A stretch of DNA of 64,000 bases from Paraspadella gotoi (GCA_051294375.1 CM119271.1:1660063-1724062), one strand, 5' to 3'. Positions 1-12,962 are shown, numbered from the stretch's first letter. The notes: generated by a model from the letters alone, not told the origin. Program-made: numbers and translations.

Positions 1-1150
1 TTAGCGGAAAAGAGCTGGAGTTGTTGTTGTTGTAGTTGTGAAGGTGAAGAAGGTTATGAGAGTTATGCTCAAGGGGACCACAGAGACCAGTTAAAGAGAG
101 AAAGTAGCACCGGAGAGGAAGAGAGAGAGCCCAGAGGAGAGAGAGAGAGATTTGATGAGAGAGATAGGAGAGAGAAGAAATAACGTCAGTAGGAAAGGTA
201 GTTTGATTTTTAAGGCGGAGTAACAGCATCACTGAAGAAAAGTGAAGACGAAATTGGAAGATGACTTTTGAAAGAGGAGAGAGAAGAGGAAGAACGAAGC
301 GAGCAGAGAGAGGAGAGTAAGAGAGACGAGAGAGACACGAGAGAGACGAGAGAGAGAGAGAGAGAAGACGAGAAAAAAGAGAAATACTCGAGAGAGAGGA
401 CTGAGAGACGCGACGCCAGCGAGGGTTTGGGTGAGTACGATCAAAGAGTGGAGAAGAAAATGAATAACGATGTTGAAAAAGAGCGTGCGGTCTTCGTAAT
501 TTGAGGTACGCGCGCGAGCGCACGACAAGCACAAATCATATCCTGCTGAGCGCGCGCATTAAACGAGAGGAACACAGATAGAATATGAGAGATGAAGAGG
601 TTGATTAGCAAGTGAGAGGCGAGATTACATAGAGAATATTGTGTTAAGGTTTTGGTGAGAAGCCGATGAAGAGAAATAATAACTATTCTAGAGTCGTACT
701 AGATTATCAATATCAGCGCGAACACTTAGAGAGAGAACGATATAGATTGAGTAAAATAGAGCAGATTCTCGTCGCTGAGATCCGAGAGCGAGAAACTATA
801 TGCAAAGGAGTCATCACTTCTCTCCTCTCATCGCTCTCTGCCTATAATACTTCTGCCTCCGTCTCTCTCTCTCTACATCTCCTCTCTTCCCTCTCTCTCT
901 TCTCACTCTCTTTATTTCAGAAAACCCACGTCAACTCTTCACAACAAATCGCAATCACACACGAGTTCAATCACTTCGCCTTTTGTTTTTCTCGACTCGT
1001 TATGCACTTTTCTCCATTCACATTTTTAGTTCCGGATCGTGCATGATAATCAGCAGATCCCGACTGCTTATAAGCTCACTTTCGTCGTCCGTACGGGTCG
1101 CAGCTTCCCTCCCAATTCTTGTCGGATAAGCATCACTGTATATCAGTGTC
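1..1150. other. Low-complexity region, no gene seen
   Basis: The first part (about 85-480) is purine-rich with imperfect GA repeats. Positions 815-920 are CT-rich on the same strand. Open frames here encode only Arg/Glu or Ser/Leu runs that follow the repeat. I see no protein domain, splice pattern or RNA gene. Confidence 0.6.
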
Positions 1151-1225
1151 AACAACATCAAATATTGAGTGCAAATAATTTATGCAAAATATAAAAAACA
1201 ATGTCCGTTGCGTCCCGGGTTCCTC

Positions 1226-1299
1226 GTCTGTCTGTCTGTCTGTCTGTCGTCGTCTGTCTGTTGTCCTGTCTGTTCCTGTCTGTCTGTCTGTCTGTCTGC
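1226..1299. repeat. (CTGT)n tetranucleotide microsatellite
   Basis: CTGT units run through most of this interval, interrupted near 1248-1256 and 1262-1277. It is plain simple-sequence DNA, and the short open frames across it (both strands) are repeat translations. Confidence 0.9.
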
Positions 1300-1514
1300 T
1301 CTTTCCGTCCTTGTATCTTGTTTGTAAATAGACACGCTAACAACACCACGATAAGCACTTTAGAGATTCCCGATATTCCGTATGCAACAACCTATAGCAA
1401 AAAGACCACCGCAATTGATACTCGGTGAATTGGATGGTATGGATTTGTCGAAATTGTAAAATAGTTAGTGTGTGGGTAGGAGTAAGTTGCTTGTGAATAA
1501 GAGCTGTAAATAAA

Positions 1515-2300
1515 GCAAGTTTCGATGGAATCCGTGGCGATAGAGGTGAGAGATATTGATTTAAATGGCAAACAAAAAAAAAATTAGTCCACTATATTAA
1601 AAGAGCAACGCATAAGTAAGCTCAGAGCTGGAGAAGTGGGACGACTGAACTTAGAAGATTCTTCGTACTTTGGGTTAAAGAGAAGTTGTGATTGAGTTGG
1701 ACACATGCAACGTTTTCGATGGAATCGTTTTGTAGTCAGCGAATCATGAGTTTAAATGAGGAAAAAAAAAACCTGTTTCAACACTAATTGATTTATGCTT
1801 TCTATTTTCCTTTTATATTAAATCGTAAGCAATTGAAGGATGTAAATTAATCAAATTCAATAATGATATATCAATAATTAATCACTAGTCAAGTTAATTA
1901 ATCAATTAATTAATTAATTAGATCAATAAATTCCGTCCTTAAAGTTCTCAACAAAGGCGCTCCATCTTAGCAAAAAAGCTTTAATAACTCGTGATTGCTT
2001 GTGATTGGATATTGCGATAATTTATGTGTGACCGTAGGAACATGTGTGAGAAATGCCAATCGCTGAGTATATAAGTAGTTTTGATGGAATTCGGGCGCAG
2101 TGGAAATAAGAGTTTAAATGGAAAAACAGTAAAGTTGCATTTTGCTCGAAATAAGTACTCTCTTACTTTACATCATTAATTGCATGATATTTTTTGAAGA
2201 TTAAAATTTTGTTGTGGGTAGGAAAAGTGATGGTGACGAAAGTCTTGATACAGAAAGTATCGGTAGAAAAGTAAAAGTGGAAAATGATGTTTAAATTATA
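1515..2300. repeat. Diverged tandem repeat, period about 180-195 bp
   Basis: The phrase TCGATGGAAT or a variant recurs near 1522, 1716 and 2082, with a weaker trace near 2256. Each is followed about 25-35 bp later by a TTTAAATG-type phrase and then an A-run (near 1559, 1750, 2112 and 2289). The spacings are about one, two and one unit of roughly 185 bp. One expected unit near 1.9 kb is replaced by AT-rich ATTAATTA repeats. This looks like an old tandem array with decayed copies, not a gene. Confidence 0.45.
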
Positions 2301-2750
2301 AAAAATATATGAGCTCACATTTTTACTTAGAATTAATAATTAGCAAATAAAAATAAAATCGTAAAGCACCTATTGATTGGCAAAAAATTTCCAATTGTAA
2401 ACCACTGTACACCTTTTTTTTCCTCGAGATCTTTATCTCTAATAATTTTATTTTTTTCAAATTACTATATTAGTTTTCTTTGTTTCGTCGGAGCGCTGGC
2501 ACATTTCTATGTATAAACGAGTTTTAAGAACCAGACGTCTCCTCTCTCAGTCTCTCATCCTAGTCTCTGTCTTGTCTTCAGCTCGTGTGCGTGTCTACTC
2601 TCTGTATCGAGGTCTCTTGCGTGGAGTCGTTCTCTCGTACTTTTTTGAAAAAATTTCTGATTATTTTTTCTTTCTAAAAAGAAATATTATATTGTCGATT
2701 CAGTAGCCGCTGTGGCTTTTTCTGAATTCCGTTTAAAGAACGAGTTCAGG

Positions 2751-3000
2751 CTGCTCTCTCTCTTCTTGTCTCTCCCTCCGTCTCTCCTTCTCTCTCCTCC
2801 TCTCATCTTGTCTTCTCTCTCTTTCTCTGCCCTCTCTCTCTCTCTCTCTGTCTCTTAACTGTCTCCTTACTCTCTCCCTCTTCTCCTTTCTCGTCTCCTC
2901 TCTTTCCTCTCTATCCTGTTTCTTTCTCTCTCTCTTTTATCTCCTTTCTTCTCTCTCTCTCTTCTCCTCTTTCCTTTCCTCACCGGTGCTCAACTTGTCC
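2751..3000. repeat. Pyrimidine-rich tract
   Basis: About 250 bp are almost only C and T on the + strand, with interspersed CTCTCT runs. No reading frame of interest is present. Confidence 0.85.
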
Positions 3001-6000
3001 TCTCTCTATCTCTTCATTTTTATTACCAAAATAATTTTTTTAGTCATGCGGTTTTTTCAGCCACCCCGTCTTCATTATATATTACTATTAACCGGTTACT
3101 CCTACATCTCTCCACACCTCCTTCACCACTAGGACGACTACCCAGTATAAACATGATTAAACGAGTTCCGAGTCTCTCATTTCTTACTTTACAAGCCTTC
3201 ACCTCTTACTCTCCTCCATTAGGTTTCAGACAACCGGTAAACAATATTCCATCTTCTTAGTCTTTTCTACATCCTTATTTCTATAATCAATCACTCTATG
3301 CGTATGCATATTTACCTAACTCATAGCCGCGAATTACATACCTCTACTCTTAATCTCTATATCGGCCAAGGTTATTTTCTGTTTTACACAGACCTTTACA
3401 GAATATCTTTTTTATTAGGATCACCACCAAAAAACATTAATTCATTGAGAGACGTTTTACCAACATAAATGATAACAACAGAAACCCCACTTTGAGTTAA
3501 ATTAAGACATGACAGCCTCCCCAATATTTCTTGTAAAGTATACCTCCTCTCAAAGTAACCTCCGTACGTTCACTATTTCACCGAATCTCCGAGCCCAGTT
3601 TGCGTTCCAGGTCACCCAAAACCTCCCTACCTGATCAGAATTTGTTTAACTTCTACCATGCTTTCTTCTCTGTCTCCTCTCTTCTTCTCTCGTTCATATT
3701 TACCACCATATATTACCCCTTCTAGGTACATATAATCCTTTCTGGTTGGTTTTGTTCTATAGATTATATTTTTCTCTCCCTCCAAATCCTCTTCTCCCTC
3801 CCGTTCCCGATACTCTCTTTCTTCTTTTGGCTCTCGACTGAGCTCTTCTTGCTTTGTTCATCTTTTCATCGTCTCGCAACAACCTATCTTACTATTGATC
3901 ATATTAACTATATATAAAAGGTACAAAAAACCAAGAAAGCCCCGGAGAATTACGAAAAACCATAGAATGGTCCGGTAACATATGAGAATCCTCTCTTTCC
4001 TTCTCCCGGCTACCCATCTAGTGTGCCATCCAGGAAATGAAAATATTTGAAGGGAATTAACAATTAACTAAAAATCGAACACATACCAGTAAGAATTTCG
4101 AAAGAGTCATTGAAGTGCTAGCGCATTTTTTTCATCCCTAATTTTTAAAATTACTTTGCTATTTTGCAGATAAGAAGCAGGCTACTCCATTCCTGTAAAC
4201 GTCCCTGTTAAAATAATTTACATTCGTTACTTATTAGTCTTATGAATTGGCTTGATTTGGTGAAAGTTTTTAGCTAATTTCTACTTAATACCTGTTTATC
4301 CCTTATCATTTTCTCTACTCTGTTACCCGCCCATAATGGATATACTAAATGGGTTCATATACTATTCTCATATTCTTACAGGATTTCTGTCCTCGTTATC
4401 GGTTAATCTATAAATCTCCTCTGTTACACCGACTTCTAGTTATTAATAATATCAGTTGAAGATTCAGATTTTCTGAAAATATTCTTGTTTATTTTCTTTC
4501 CGTGTGCTTATCAATAACTTTTTATATTTATCTTGCCTTTTTATATCCTTGCTTTAGTTGGTTTGGGTTTTTTTAGAGATAAATTCTACCATTTTGGTTC
4601 TCGCGCGTATTTTTTTCTCATGAAATGCATGAGTCAATCTCAATTCATTTTTAATAATGATGCGTCACAGCATAGATTATATCAAGGTTATTCAACCATA
4701 GAATTCATTTAATATGAGAAGCTTAAGATGAAAACAAGAAAGAACTGAAAAAAGTCTTAATTTCATTCGAATAAAAGGAATAAGGTGAGATTGATGTCAT
4801 GTAATCACACTAGCTAATAAAGGAAATTTTAATTTTTATTTATCAGCAAGAAGGAGAAGAGGATTTGGAGATGAGGAGGAGAGGATAAGCAGAGCCACTT
4901 TTTTCTAATACATAAATCCCATATTGTAATTCACGAATATTTTTCCGTGTGATGTTTATTATATATTTGCCATTCTAAAAAGCGTGGGTTATTAATATTA
5001 TTTATTATATCTCTCCTATATTGTCTCTTTCTCTCGAGAGATTTCGAAGAAATCAACAGAGATCTTGCATTTCTCGAGGCAATCGGAGATACGAAAAGAT
5101 GAGAGCAGACATCAAAAGTAAGACAGATGCGAGTGGGCGCCAATTAAGGGTCGAAGAGAGGATATATAACCGAAAGAATGACTAATCATGACGATCAGAC
5201 GAAGAAGAGGAGAGGAGAGAGACAAAAGATATGAAAAAGAGACACAAAGACAGAGAGTACTAGCATGGAACAGATACACGGGAGAAGGAATCGAGAGAAA
5301 GTATGAAGACGAGATGAGAGAAGAGAAGAGAGAGCAGAGAGGAGAGAAGAGCGACAGGATTGGAAACAGTCTTTATAATCATAATCTAATACATAATAAA
5401 TGGTAAAGAAACTCATAAACGCGGATCAATGAATGAGACGATATACACGCAATGTCGGCATCGAATGAGAATGACATAATATCATCAGCATGCAAAATGA
5501 ATGATTAACAAAAAAAACACAATACAATGAAAAATATAAACATAAAAAATCATAACAACATCAAATAGAAGGATTATCATCAGAAGAGCATCAATTGAGA
5601 GATGTATCAACGGCATCTCCAATAGAATGATTGAGTCATCAAACAACAGACATCCATGCATTTGGTTATACATCGCGAAGATCAATCCTTTGGTTAGTCA
5701 TCGCGCATCAATATTTGTTATCATCGCGAGGGATCAAAAGATATAATTGGTCTATCATTTCGCATCAATATTATGGTTTATTTTCATTCCAAATAGCAAG
5801 GCTCGATCCACATTAGCTGTGAAAATGAGTTTCTTTAAGTAGTAGAAATGAAGAGCTACGTTTCCTTTCAATTTATTGATGACACACACCTCACATCGAG
5901 ACTCACACACAAATTATCACCAGGAAAAAAAAAAACCGGTGTGCGGACCTGGAGAGGAGAACAGAGAGAAAGGAATACACAGGTATTGATACAAACTGAT

Positions 6001-6719
6001 ATAGGAAATACAGGAATCAGAGAACATAATAAAAACAAAGGCAAATTAGATTCGATCGTATCACAGACAAATCAAAACGTTTAACGTCGTCGGTGATCGG
6101 TGGGATTTTACAGTCAGAATCGGTACGGAAAGGTCACGTAATCGTCGATCGTCGTCGTCGTCGTCGTTGTCGTTGAGAATAAATCGAAGAAATAACCGAA
6201 TTCGAATATCCATTTGATTTTTTATATACTACGACTATGGTGGAAGAGGGGTGTTAACGCAGAGTAGACGAGTCAGGAATAGTGTTAAATTCGGCATCTT
6301 GTCATCATGTATATCATTCTGTAATGGAACAAATAAGCACTACAAAACCGTTTCGTTTATTGGGCGCTGCGTCGGGTCGAGTCACGTTGTCGTCGAATAG
6401 TCGTCTTGCGTTGGTCTCCGAGAAGTAAATGAAAGAGATAGGAAAAAAGCCTTTTGAGTAATAAGAAACTCGTGAAAATCAGTCGTCAGTTGTCGATCCG
6501 TCGATCGTCGAAATCGTCATAACATCCTAATAAATCGTTGAAAATCGTTAATATATTTTGATCGATCCTGGTTTCCGAAAGAAAAGTCATCAGTCCTGAA
6601 ATAATGGTATGAAGAGAGAACGTGCGAGGTCGTCGTCAGATACGAGGGCGAGGGTCGAGGGTCGTGGACAGAGTCCGTCCGAAGCTCTCAATCACAAGAT
6701 GGTCCACTCCCATGATGGA
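3001..6719. other. Intergenic DNA, no gene seen
   Basis: This is mixed AT-rich sequence with no supportable exon, RNA gene or complete mobile element. Minor items are a short (CGT)n run near 6150-6170 and imperfect repeats with the phrase ATCGCG near 5670-5735. Open frames are short and have no recognisable domains. Confidence 0.5.
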
Positions 6720-7110
6720 AGACAACAAGCATCAGAAACAAAAGAGAAAGGAGAAGAAAGAGGAAGATTAAGATGGAGATAGAGAGGGGGGCGGTGGAGG
6801 AGAGAAAGAGAAAAGAGAAGGAAGAAGAAGGGAGAATAGAGATGGGAGAAAAAAGAAGAGAGAGTCCAATACGGAGGAAAAAAGAAAAGGAGACGAAGAC
6901 GAGGCGGATCTAAGGAAAGAGAGAAGAATAAGAGTTTTTTTAGTCGCTATGTGAACGGAAAAGAGAGGAAAAAGAAGAGGAAGGGAGGGGAGAAGGAGAG
7001 GAACGACCAAGAATTAAGAAGAAGAGAATAGTAAGAAGATGAAGGGGAAGAGAAAGAGAAGAGAGAAAAAGGGAGAAGAGGGAGAGAAAGAAAGAAAGAA
7101 TAAATAATAA
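6720..7110. repeat. Long purine-only strand (A/G)
   Basis: Nearly every base on the + strand is A or G for about 390 bp, in mixed GAA, GGA and GAG units. The minus strand therefore reads as Phe/Ser/Leu-rich open frames that I treat as repeat translations. Confidence 0.85.
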
Positions 7111-9265
7111 GTAATAAATCTTTGAAAATATGAAAAATAGTGGGAGAGATGGGTGTAAAGCTGAGAGGGACTAAAGATAATCCTTTGACCAACAGAGAAA
7201 AAGTTGAGAGAAAACGGATTGAAAAAGCATGACAAAAGGACACAATTCAAGATCACCAAGATGAATATTATATAATTGGACAGGTTGATTAATAAAAATA
7301 GTATTAAAATAACAATAACAAACACTAAATAACTAAAAAAAAAAAACGACAAGAAAAGAACCAATTGATAACATAATACCTAAAAACTAGGAGCGTCTCG
7401 GTCCCCTTCACTCCAGGGCTAAAGACTTCCGCTATCACTCGACAGGAGTCCTCAAAAGTTCCCTTCCACCAACTCGGAAGCCGGGCAAAGAGGAAGAAGG
7501 AGAGCGGGAGGGGCTCAGTGGTGGTGAGGGGCGAAGTTCGGGGAAGGACCTAAGATGTGGGGAGGATGCCGAGGCGACGACGGAGCGACCACGAGCGAGC
7601 GACGACGGACAAAGCGACGACGACGATGATGGTAGCAACGAAAACCGAGAAAATGAACCGGAGAGATGGAGACCGAAAACGTAAAAAAGTATTGACAAAG
7701 GATAATAAAGAAAAGACGATGACGGACCGTTTCGAAGAGGAGCGACGTCATATTTGGAAACGAATTATAACGGACGAGCGACACGAGAATTCGAAAGCAA
7801 AAAAGTCAATTGTCTCATGCGTGCGAACCCAAGAAGGCGTTTTCCGTCTCTCTCTCTCTCTCATCTCTCTCGTCGTCTCGATCTTTCTCTCTCTCTCAGT
7901 CTCAGTTCTCGTCTCTCTCTCTCTCTCTCTTGACCCACCCCGGTAATCTTCACCCTCGGAAAGACCCGCCGCCTCCCTGGAATCTCCGCCTAAATCTATG
8001 TCTCAATCAAAAATATCATCCCGTCTTCTCTTCTGTTCCATTAAGGGTTCTCCTCTCCTCTCCTCCTTCCCTCCTCCCCTCCCTCCTCGCCTTTTCCCAT
8101 GAAGAACGAGATCGTTTATGTGGATGCCCGCTAGGGTAGAGTTGATGGGGGGCATGAGGAGGATATTAGGGATGAATAAAGCAATCGGTGGCCTTGTTAA
8201 AAACTGTTGAAGTCGCGCAGAGTTATATGAGGATTTGATTTTATATATTTAGATTAGGAGTGGAGAGAGGCAGTGCGGAAAAAAAAATGAGTTATTTGTA
8301 GATATCAACAAATTATTAAAGGTTTTAGTACAATTAATTCTTAAAAAAAAGGCGTCAAATGTAAATTTTAAAATTCTTTAACACCTAAGGTTTTAATGTA
8401 AATTTAAGATAGGAAAAGTATAATTAATTCAACAAATTGAAAAAAAAAAGTTGCCCGATTAGTCGGGTCGAGTCGATTGTAGTCTCTAAAGTGCGCCCTC
8501 AACATTTTTCGTCACTAGCCAGCGACTGACCCACCGATCCTTCTCGTCGTCGTTATGTCTTGTCGCCGTCGTCGCCGTTGCTTCCCCGCCCGCGCGGCCC
8601 ACACGTCGCGAAACAAACGCGAAACGAAGGCCTTTTCCCTACAACTTTCCTTGTCGAGAAAAAGAAAGAAAGGAAAAGACAGAAGCGCGTGACGGGATTA
8701 CAAGATTTCCGGCACAGACTGCGTGGAAAGGTCGAAGCGCCGTCAAATAGGAAACTCGAGAACTCAACTTAGGAGACGACCAATCACGAAACATAAGGAT
8801 TTTCATTTCAGAAAAATGTGTTTTGCACAATTCGTCAAATAGAGAAACAGAGACGTAGTCTGAGAATATCTATATGACAATGAAGAAAGCGATTATGAAG
8901 ACATCTATCGACAATCAGGGGAATCGGAGGAGAGGAAGACGACGAATATGAAGGAAGGTAAGAGGAGAAATATTAGAGAGAGGAAAAAAGAAATGAGTGA
9001 AATGAATGAGAAAGAAAATTATGAAACGAGACGTGAGGAGCGCATGAACTTGAGGCAGAGAGGACAAGGGATAGGGAGTGATGATAATTAGGGGAAGAAG
9101 TGTGAATAAAATGGGATCGCGAAAGCTGGAAAAAGTGTGAGGAATAGGAGGTTATATGGAATGCGGAATTATTTAAGAAAAAGTGAGTTCTTATATAAGT
9201 CGAAAAATATGTAATTAGTAATTGTGAAATTTTAATTAGTGATTGTAGTTAGTAAATAAAAAAAA
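7111..9265. other. Intergenic DNA, no gene seen
   Basis: A GC-richer island (about 7380-8140) contains CG-rich triplets and a CT-rich run at 7843-7931. A second CG-rich patch lies near 8500-8620. Neither has splice sites joined to a recognisable protein. The rest is AT-rich sequence. Confidence 0.45.
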
Positions 9266-9267
9266 AT

Positions 9268-9690
9268 GACTGGAGGCCTAAACCACCAAGCTGTCCAAAG
9301 CTTATTTATTAAATGAATGGATAAATTTTTATATGTGGTACCAATTTCATAAAATTCATCTTCTTGTATTATGATGCTAGTGCCGGAGTACAGTAAAGTA
9401 TTCCCCGATCTAATACCTAAGGAGTGGTCTTTTCATACAATTTGAAACATTCTTTGAAATATTTTCCACTTCAATCGATAGGGAAGCAGGTACTCTGAGA
9501 GTGAATAAACGAGGCTGTGAGAGAGTTTTGATTGAAAGCTTGCAGGGACTGCGATGTCATTATCTTGTAAGAGTGATGAAGGCCTTAAACCACCAAAGCC
9601 AGTCCAAAGTCAGGGGCAAGATAGCTTATTTATAAAGAATGGAAATTTTTATATTGGGTTTACCAATTTCATAAAATGAATATGAACCGT
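9268..9690 (+). repeat. ~320-bp interspersed repeat, two head-to-tail copies
   Basis: Two copies of a dispersed family start near 9268 and 9575, each with the phrase AGGCC-TAAACCACCAA followed by CTGTCCAAAG and AGCTTATTTAT. The linker between them carries CCCCGATCTAATAC and a segment about an ACATTCTTTGAAATAT box. The same family recurs near 12.2, 15.7-16.65, 42.9, 44.5, 45.3, 47.7 and 50.6 kb. No coding capacity is visible, so this is probably a non-autonomous element or a dispersed satellite unit. Confidence 0.75.
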
Positions 9691-9711
9691 AATTGGGTTT
9701 CAGTATATATA

Positions 9712-9736
9712 NNNNNNNNNNNNNNNNNNNNNNNNN
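9712..9736. other. Assembly gap of exactly 25 N
   Basis: The sequence is 25 N. Its fixed size, also used at 37772, 41954 and 59895, suggests a placeholder rather than a measured length. Confidence 0.95.
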
Positions 9737-10142
9737 GTATATTATAATGAAATGTTATTAATGTATTTAAGGAAAGTTTTTTTATTCAATTGACATAGCG
9801 AAAACTATATCTTGCTACTTCTTTGAGAAGGAAGCTAAAAACTCTGGGAATTTAAATTTAAAGACAATAGGATTAACTCTGAGCTTGCAGGATTTTGCAA
9901 CGTTGTTAGGAATAACCAGTATATTAGTTATACCAATTTTATGTAACGAACATTTAACTGCATGAAAATTAAAATTTTAATTACTAAAATTAAACTCTCT
10001 GTCTCCTCATTTCCTTCAGTGCAAACAAACCTCCAGTTGCCCGTCAACCAGCTGGGGTCTACTCCTCTTCTACCTCCTCCTCCTCTTGCTCCTCCTGTCC
10101 CGTCAAATATTATAAATTATTCTTTAAATTCTATTAAAAATC

Positions 10143-10348
10143 ATGAGAGAGAGAGAGAGAGAGAGANNNNNNNNNNNNNNNNNNNNNNNNNNNNNNNNNN
10201 NNNNNNNNNNNNNNNNNNNNNNNNNNNNNNNNNNNNNNNNNNNNNNNNNNNNNNNNNNNNNNNNNNNNNNNNNNNNNNNNNNNNNNNNNNNNNNNNNNNN
10301 NNNNNNNNNNNNNNNNNNNNNNNNNNNNNNNNNNNNNNNNNNNNNNNN
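10143..10348. other. (GA)n running into a 182-N assembly gap
   Basis: A GA dinucleotide run (10143-10166) ends in N from 10167 to 10348. The gap probably exists because the assembler could not cross the microsatellite. Confidence 0.95.
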
Positions 10349-10680
10349 GACCTCGGGAGTCTTCCTGCCAATTAAGCAAAGTAAGCGAAAAGTGTCATCT
10401 TTAAGCGGATTGTTTAACCGATAGATTTTTCAAATCTCGAAAGCCGTTTGATTAAGGGGGCGGAGAGGAAAAGAAAAGGGGTTGAGAGATGGTGAGAGAC
10501 GGTGAGAGACGGGCAGGGGTAGGGTGAGGAAAAGTGGGAAAGAAACAAACTCGTATAAATTGAACAATTTGAATTTTATAAAATCAATAGCTAATTTTAA
10601 TATAGAGGAGGTTAGTTGGTATTTCTGAAATAAAACGGAAATAAATACTACTTATAAAATAATCAGACATTCATGATTAG

Positions 10681-11343
10681 CTATCTAGGAAAAGTTAGAA
10701 ACATTTATTAATTTGAAGGATATCTAACTGCGAAAACTTGCTCGAATTTTTTAAAAGAATACAGGATGTTTCAGATTCTAGCAGAGAGACTAAATTTCCT
10801 TTGCAGTGTGGCTTCCTTCCATTTTTTGTAGATCGACGGCGTATACGAAGTTAGAGGCAATAAGATTGGCTACCGTGCAAGTGAAAAATGGCGGAAAAAA
10901 ATCGCTATTGCGCTTTATGGAAAAGCGGAGCTCCTGCGCCATAGAGCGCGCTACGACGAAGCAGGTGGCATGCAATCATCATAATTCAACTTATCTCTGG
11001 TTGGCCGGGGAACTCCCTGCCGATCTCAATCGCACTATTGAATGCGCTTTGGTTGCATAGCATGATAAAAAGAATGCAGAAGTACGAGAACGCGGCTAAA
11101 CAATCAAAATCGGGGCTGAAAAAGATTGCGCTAAAAGGTGTGGGAAAAACATTTCACCTTCGTACCTCATTCGCTTTACGAGAGGCATGGCGCCGCAGTA
11201 CGAATGCGGAGGCAGTAGGTCGATGCCGAGGGAGGGCAGTACCAAATATTGAGAATTGTTTTAACGGCCATAGTTTTGTATATTTTTTAATTGAATAAAT
11301 GAACTTTTAAAAAAATGTTTCTAACTTTTTTTCGCCTAGATAG
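10681..11343. mobile_element. Non-autonomous DNA transposon with terminal inverted repeats
   Basis: The left end (10681-10706, starting CTATCTAGG and containing AAGTTAGAAACATTT) is the reverse complement of the right end (11313-11343), apart from a 5-base length difference in an A-run. TA dinucleotides lie at or one base from both outer borders, which fits a mariner/Tc1-type target duplication. The 663-bp interior is less AT-rich than its surroundings and holds only short open frames (for example a frame around 10840-10980), with no transposase motif that I recognise. It is probably a deletion derivative. Confidence 0.6.
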
Positions 11344-12200
11344 TAAATTTGGTGAATAAACAAAAATATTTATTAAATTCGAAAAAGCAATTTAAATTTT
11401 TTTTATTCATTCAATAAATATTATAAAAAAAAATATCTTGCCCGTGATTTTTGGACAGTCTATGGCGGAGTAGGGCGCGGAACAGGTTGAAAGACTAAAG
11501 TGTCTCTGCAAATAAATAATCGATAAAGTTGAGCTGTTTTAGAGAATATGAAAAAATAAAAATAGATTTTAAAATAAAATTATTTATGTAATGAAGACGC
11601 ACGGAAAGCAGTTTAAAGATTATTTTATTACTATATAAAGGTTAAAAATTTTTTTTTGATTTTTCAATTTTTTTTAATGGATGTCTGATAGAATCTTTAA
11701 AAGTTAAGATAAAGGTTATTAATACAAGATTTTTAAAATTTTTGTTTGTTTTTAATTTGATAAAAAGTTTTAAAAAAACTATAAAATTCAGCCAATGAAT
11801 GATGGATGATGATGATTTTTTTTAAGCGGTTTTTTTCTGTTTTTAACGGTGCAATTTCTTGTCAAATGATTTTTTAAATATTTTGTAGTAGCGTATACGT
11901 TTCATGTTAAGCTTTTCAAGCTCTATATTGGAATCGCAGTTCTTAAAAAAAAACAAATTTTTTTTTTAAATTTTTTGTCATTTGTTTATAATAACTTAAT
12001 AAATATTTAAAAGCTTGCGTGCTAACATACCCAATGAACTAATTCAAAAGTTGCATTGAAAATCGGTAGTTTAAGTAATAAGAAGGAAAAAAGGAATTTT
12101 TTTTTGAGAGAATTAAAAGTTATAAAAAGTGGTTCAATTTTGGCCCGCCTTAATTGGCGAGTCACGACTCTTAACACGAATTAATAAAATTGTATGTAAG
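11344..12200. other. AT-rich DNA, no gene seen
   Basis: Long T and A runs dominate. Near 11400-11480 there may be a decayed fragment of the ~320-bp repeat (ATCTTGCCC, then GACAGTCTATGGCGG). I see nothing else. Confidence 0.45.
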
Positions 12201-12204
12201 GTTT

Positions 12205-12310
12205 CCATCAAGACTCTCTCACTGACTAGTTTATTAACTCCAAGGCTACCTGGCTTACCAAGCAAATAATGCCTGAATTATATAAAAGGATCACTCTCTA
12301 AAGTACTAGA
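12205..12310 (-). repeat. Fragment of the ~320-bp interspersed repeat
   Basis: The minus orientation of the dispersed family is seen in ATCAAGACTCTCTCACTGA and CTACCTGGCTTACC, matching the right part of the copy near 45.4 kb. It is degenerate and incomplete. Confidence 0.55.
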
Positions 12311-12334
12311 ATACTATTTTTATAATATTTTTAC

Positions 12335-12600
12335 TATTTTTACACTATTTTTTCTTAAATTTGGAATTAATTAAATTTTTTTAGTTAAAGATTATATTAA
12401 AAGTCAGGGTTATGTTATAGGTTAGCGATTAAGTTATTGATTAAGGTTAGGGGTTAGGGTTAAAAATTAGGGATAAGTGTATAGGGTTCGGGTTAGGGGT
12501 TGGGATTAAGGTTAGGGATTAGGTTCAAGTTTAAATATATATTTAGATTAAATATTAGGGTTAAAATTAAATTATAGAAAGCACAAATTTTTTCGACCTA
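12335..12600. mobile_element. MITE-like element with telomere-like interior (degenerate copy)
   Basis: The interior (12,405-12,565) is built from degenerate GGGTTA/GGGATTA units. The flanks keep the phrase TTTTTTCTTAAATTTGGAAT on the left and AGAAAGCACAAATTTTTTCG on the right. These resemble the ends of the clearer copies at 13.49, 46.6 and 53.33 kb, but the inverted repeats are weak here. Confidence 0.45.
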
Positions 12601-12913
12601 AACAAAAAACAAAGGTTGGGCAAAACTTTTCAATCCCCCGCCCAAAATTCGTCATCTTTAATTTTCCCTCCCTATATTTTTTTTTCCGAAAACGTCTTCT
12701 CTCCGCCTCATTTATCATTTTCAAGTTTTTTTTTCCCTTTTTTTTATTTCCTTAATTCTCGTACGTCACCGTCCGGGGTTTATCCTATCCATTCATTGTG
12801 TAGAATCCATGTCCAGCTTTTTAAATCATTTTAACTATTTTTTTCTTTGTCATCTTTAAAACGTCAAAATAATAAAAGGAAAAAAAAAAAGTTTGTCAAA
12901 TGGAAGCTGGGTG

Positions 12914-12962
<49 letters not shown>

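Noticed and set aside
12405-12565. True interstitial telomere or chromosome end
   Set aside because: Units are too degenerate, and the same structure recurs at four other sites with shared ends, which favours a dispersed element.
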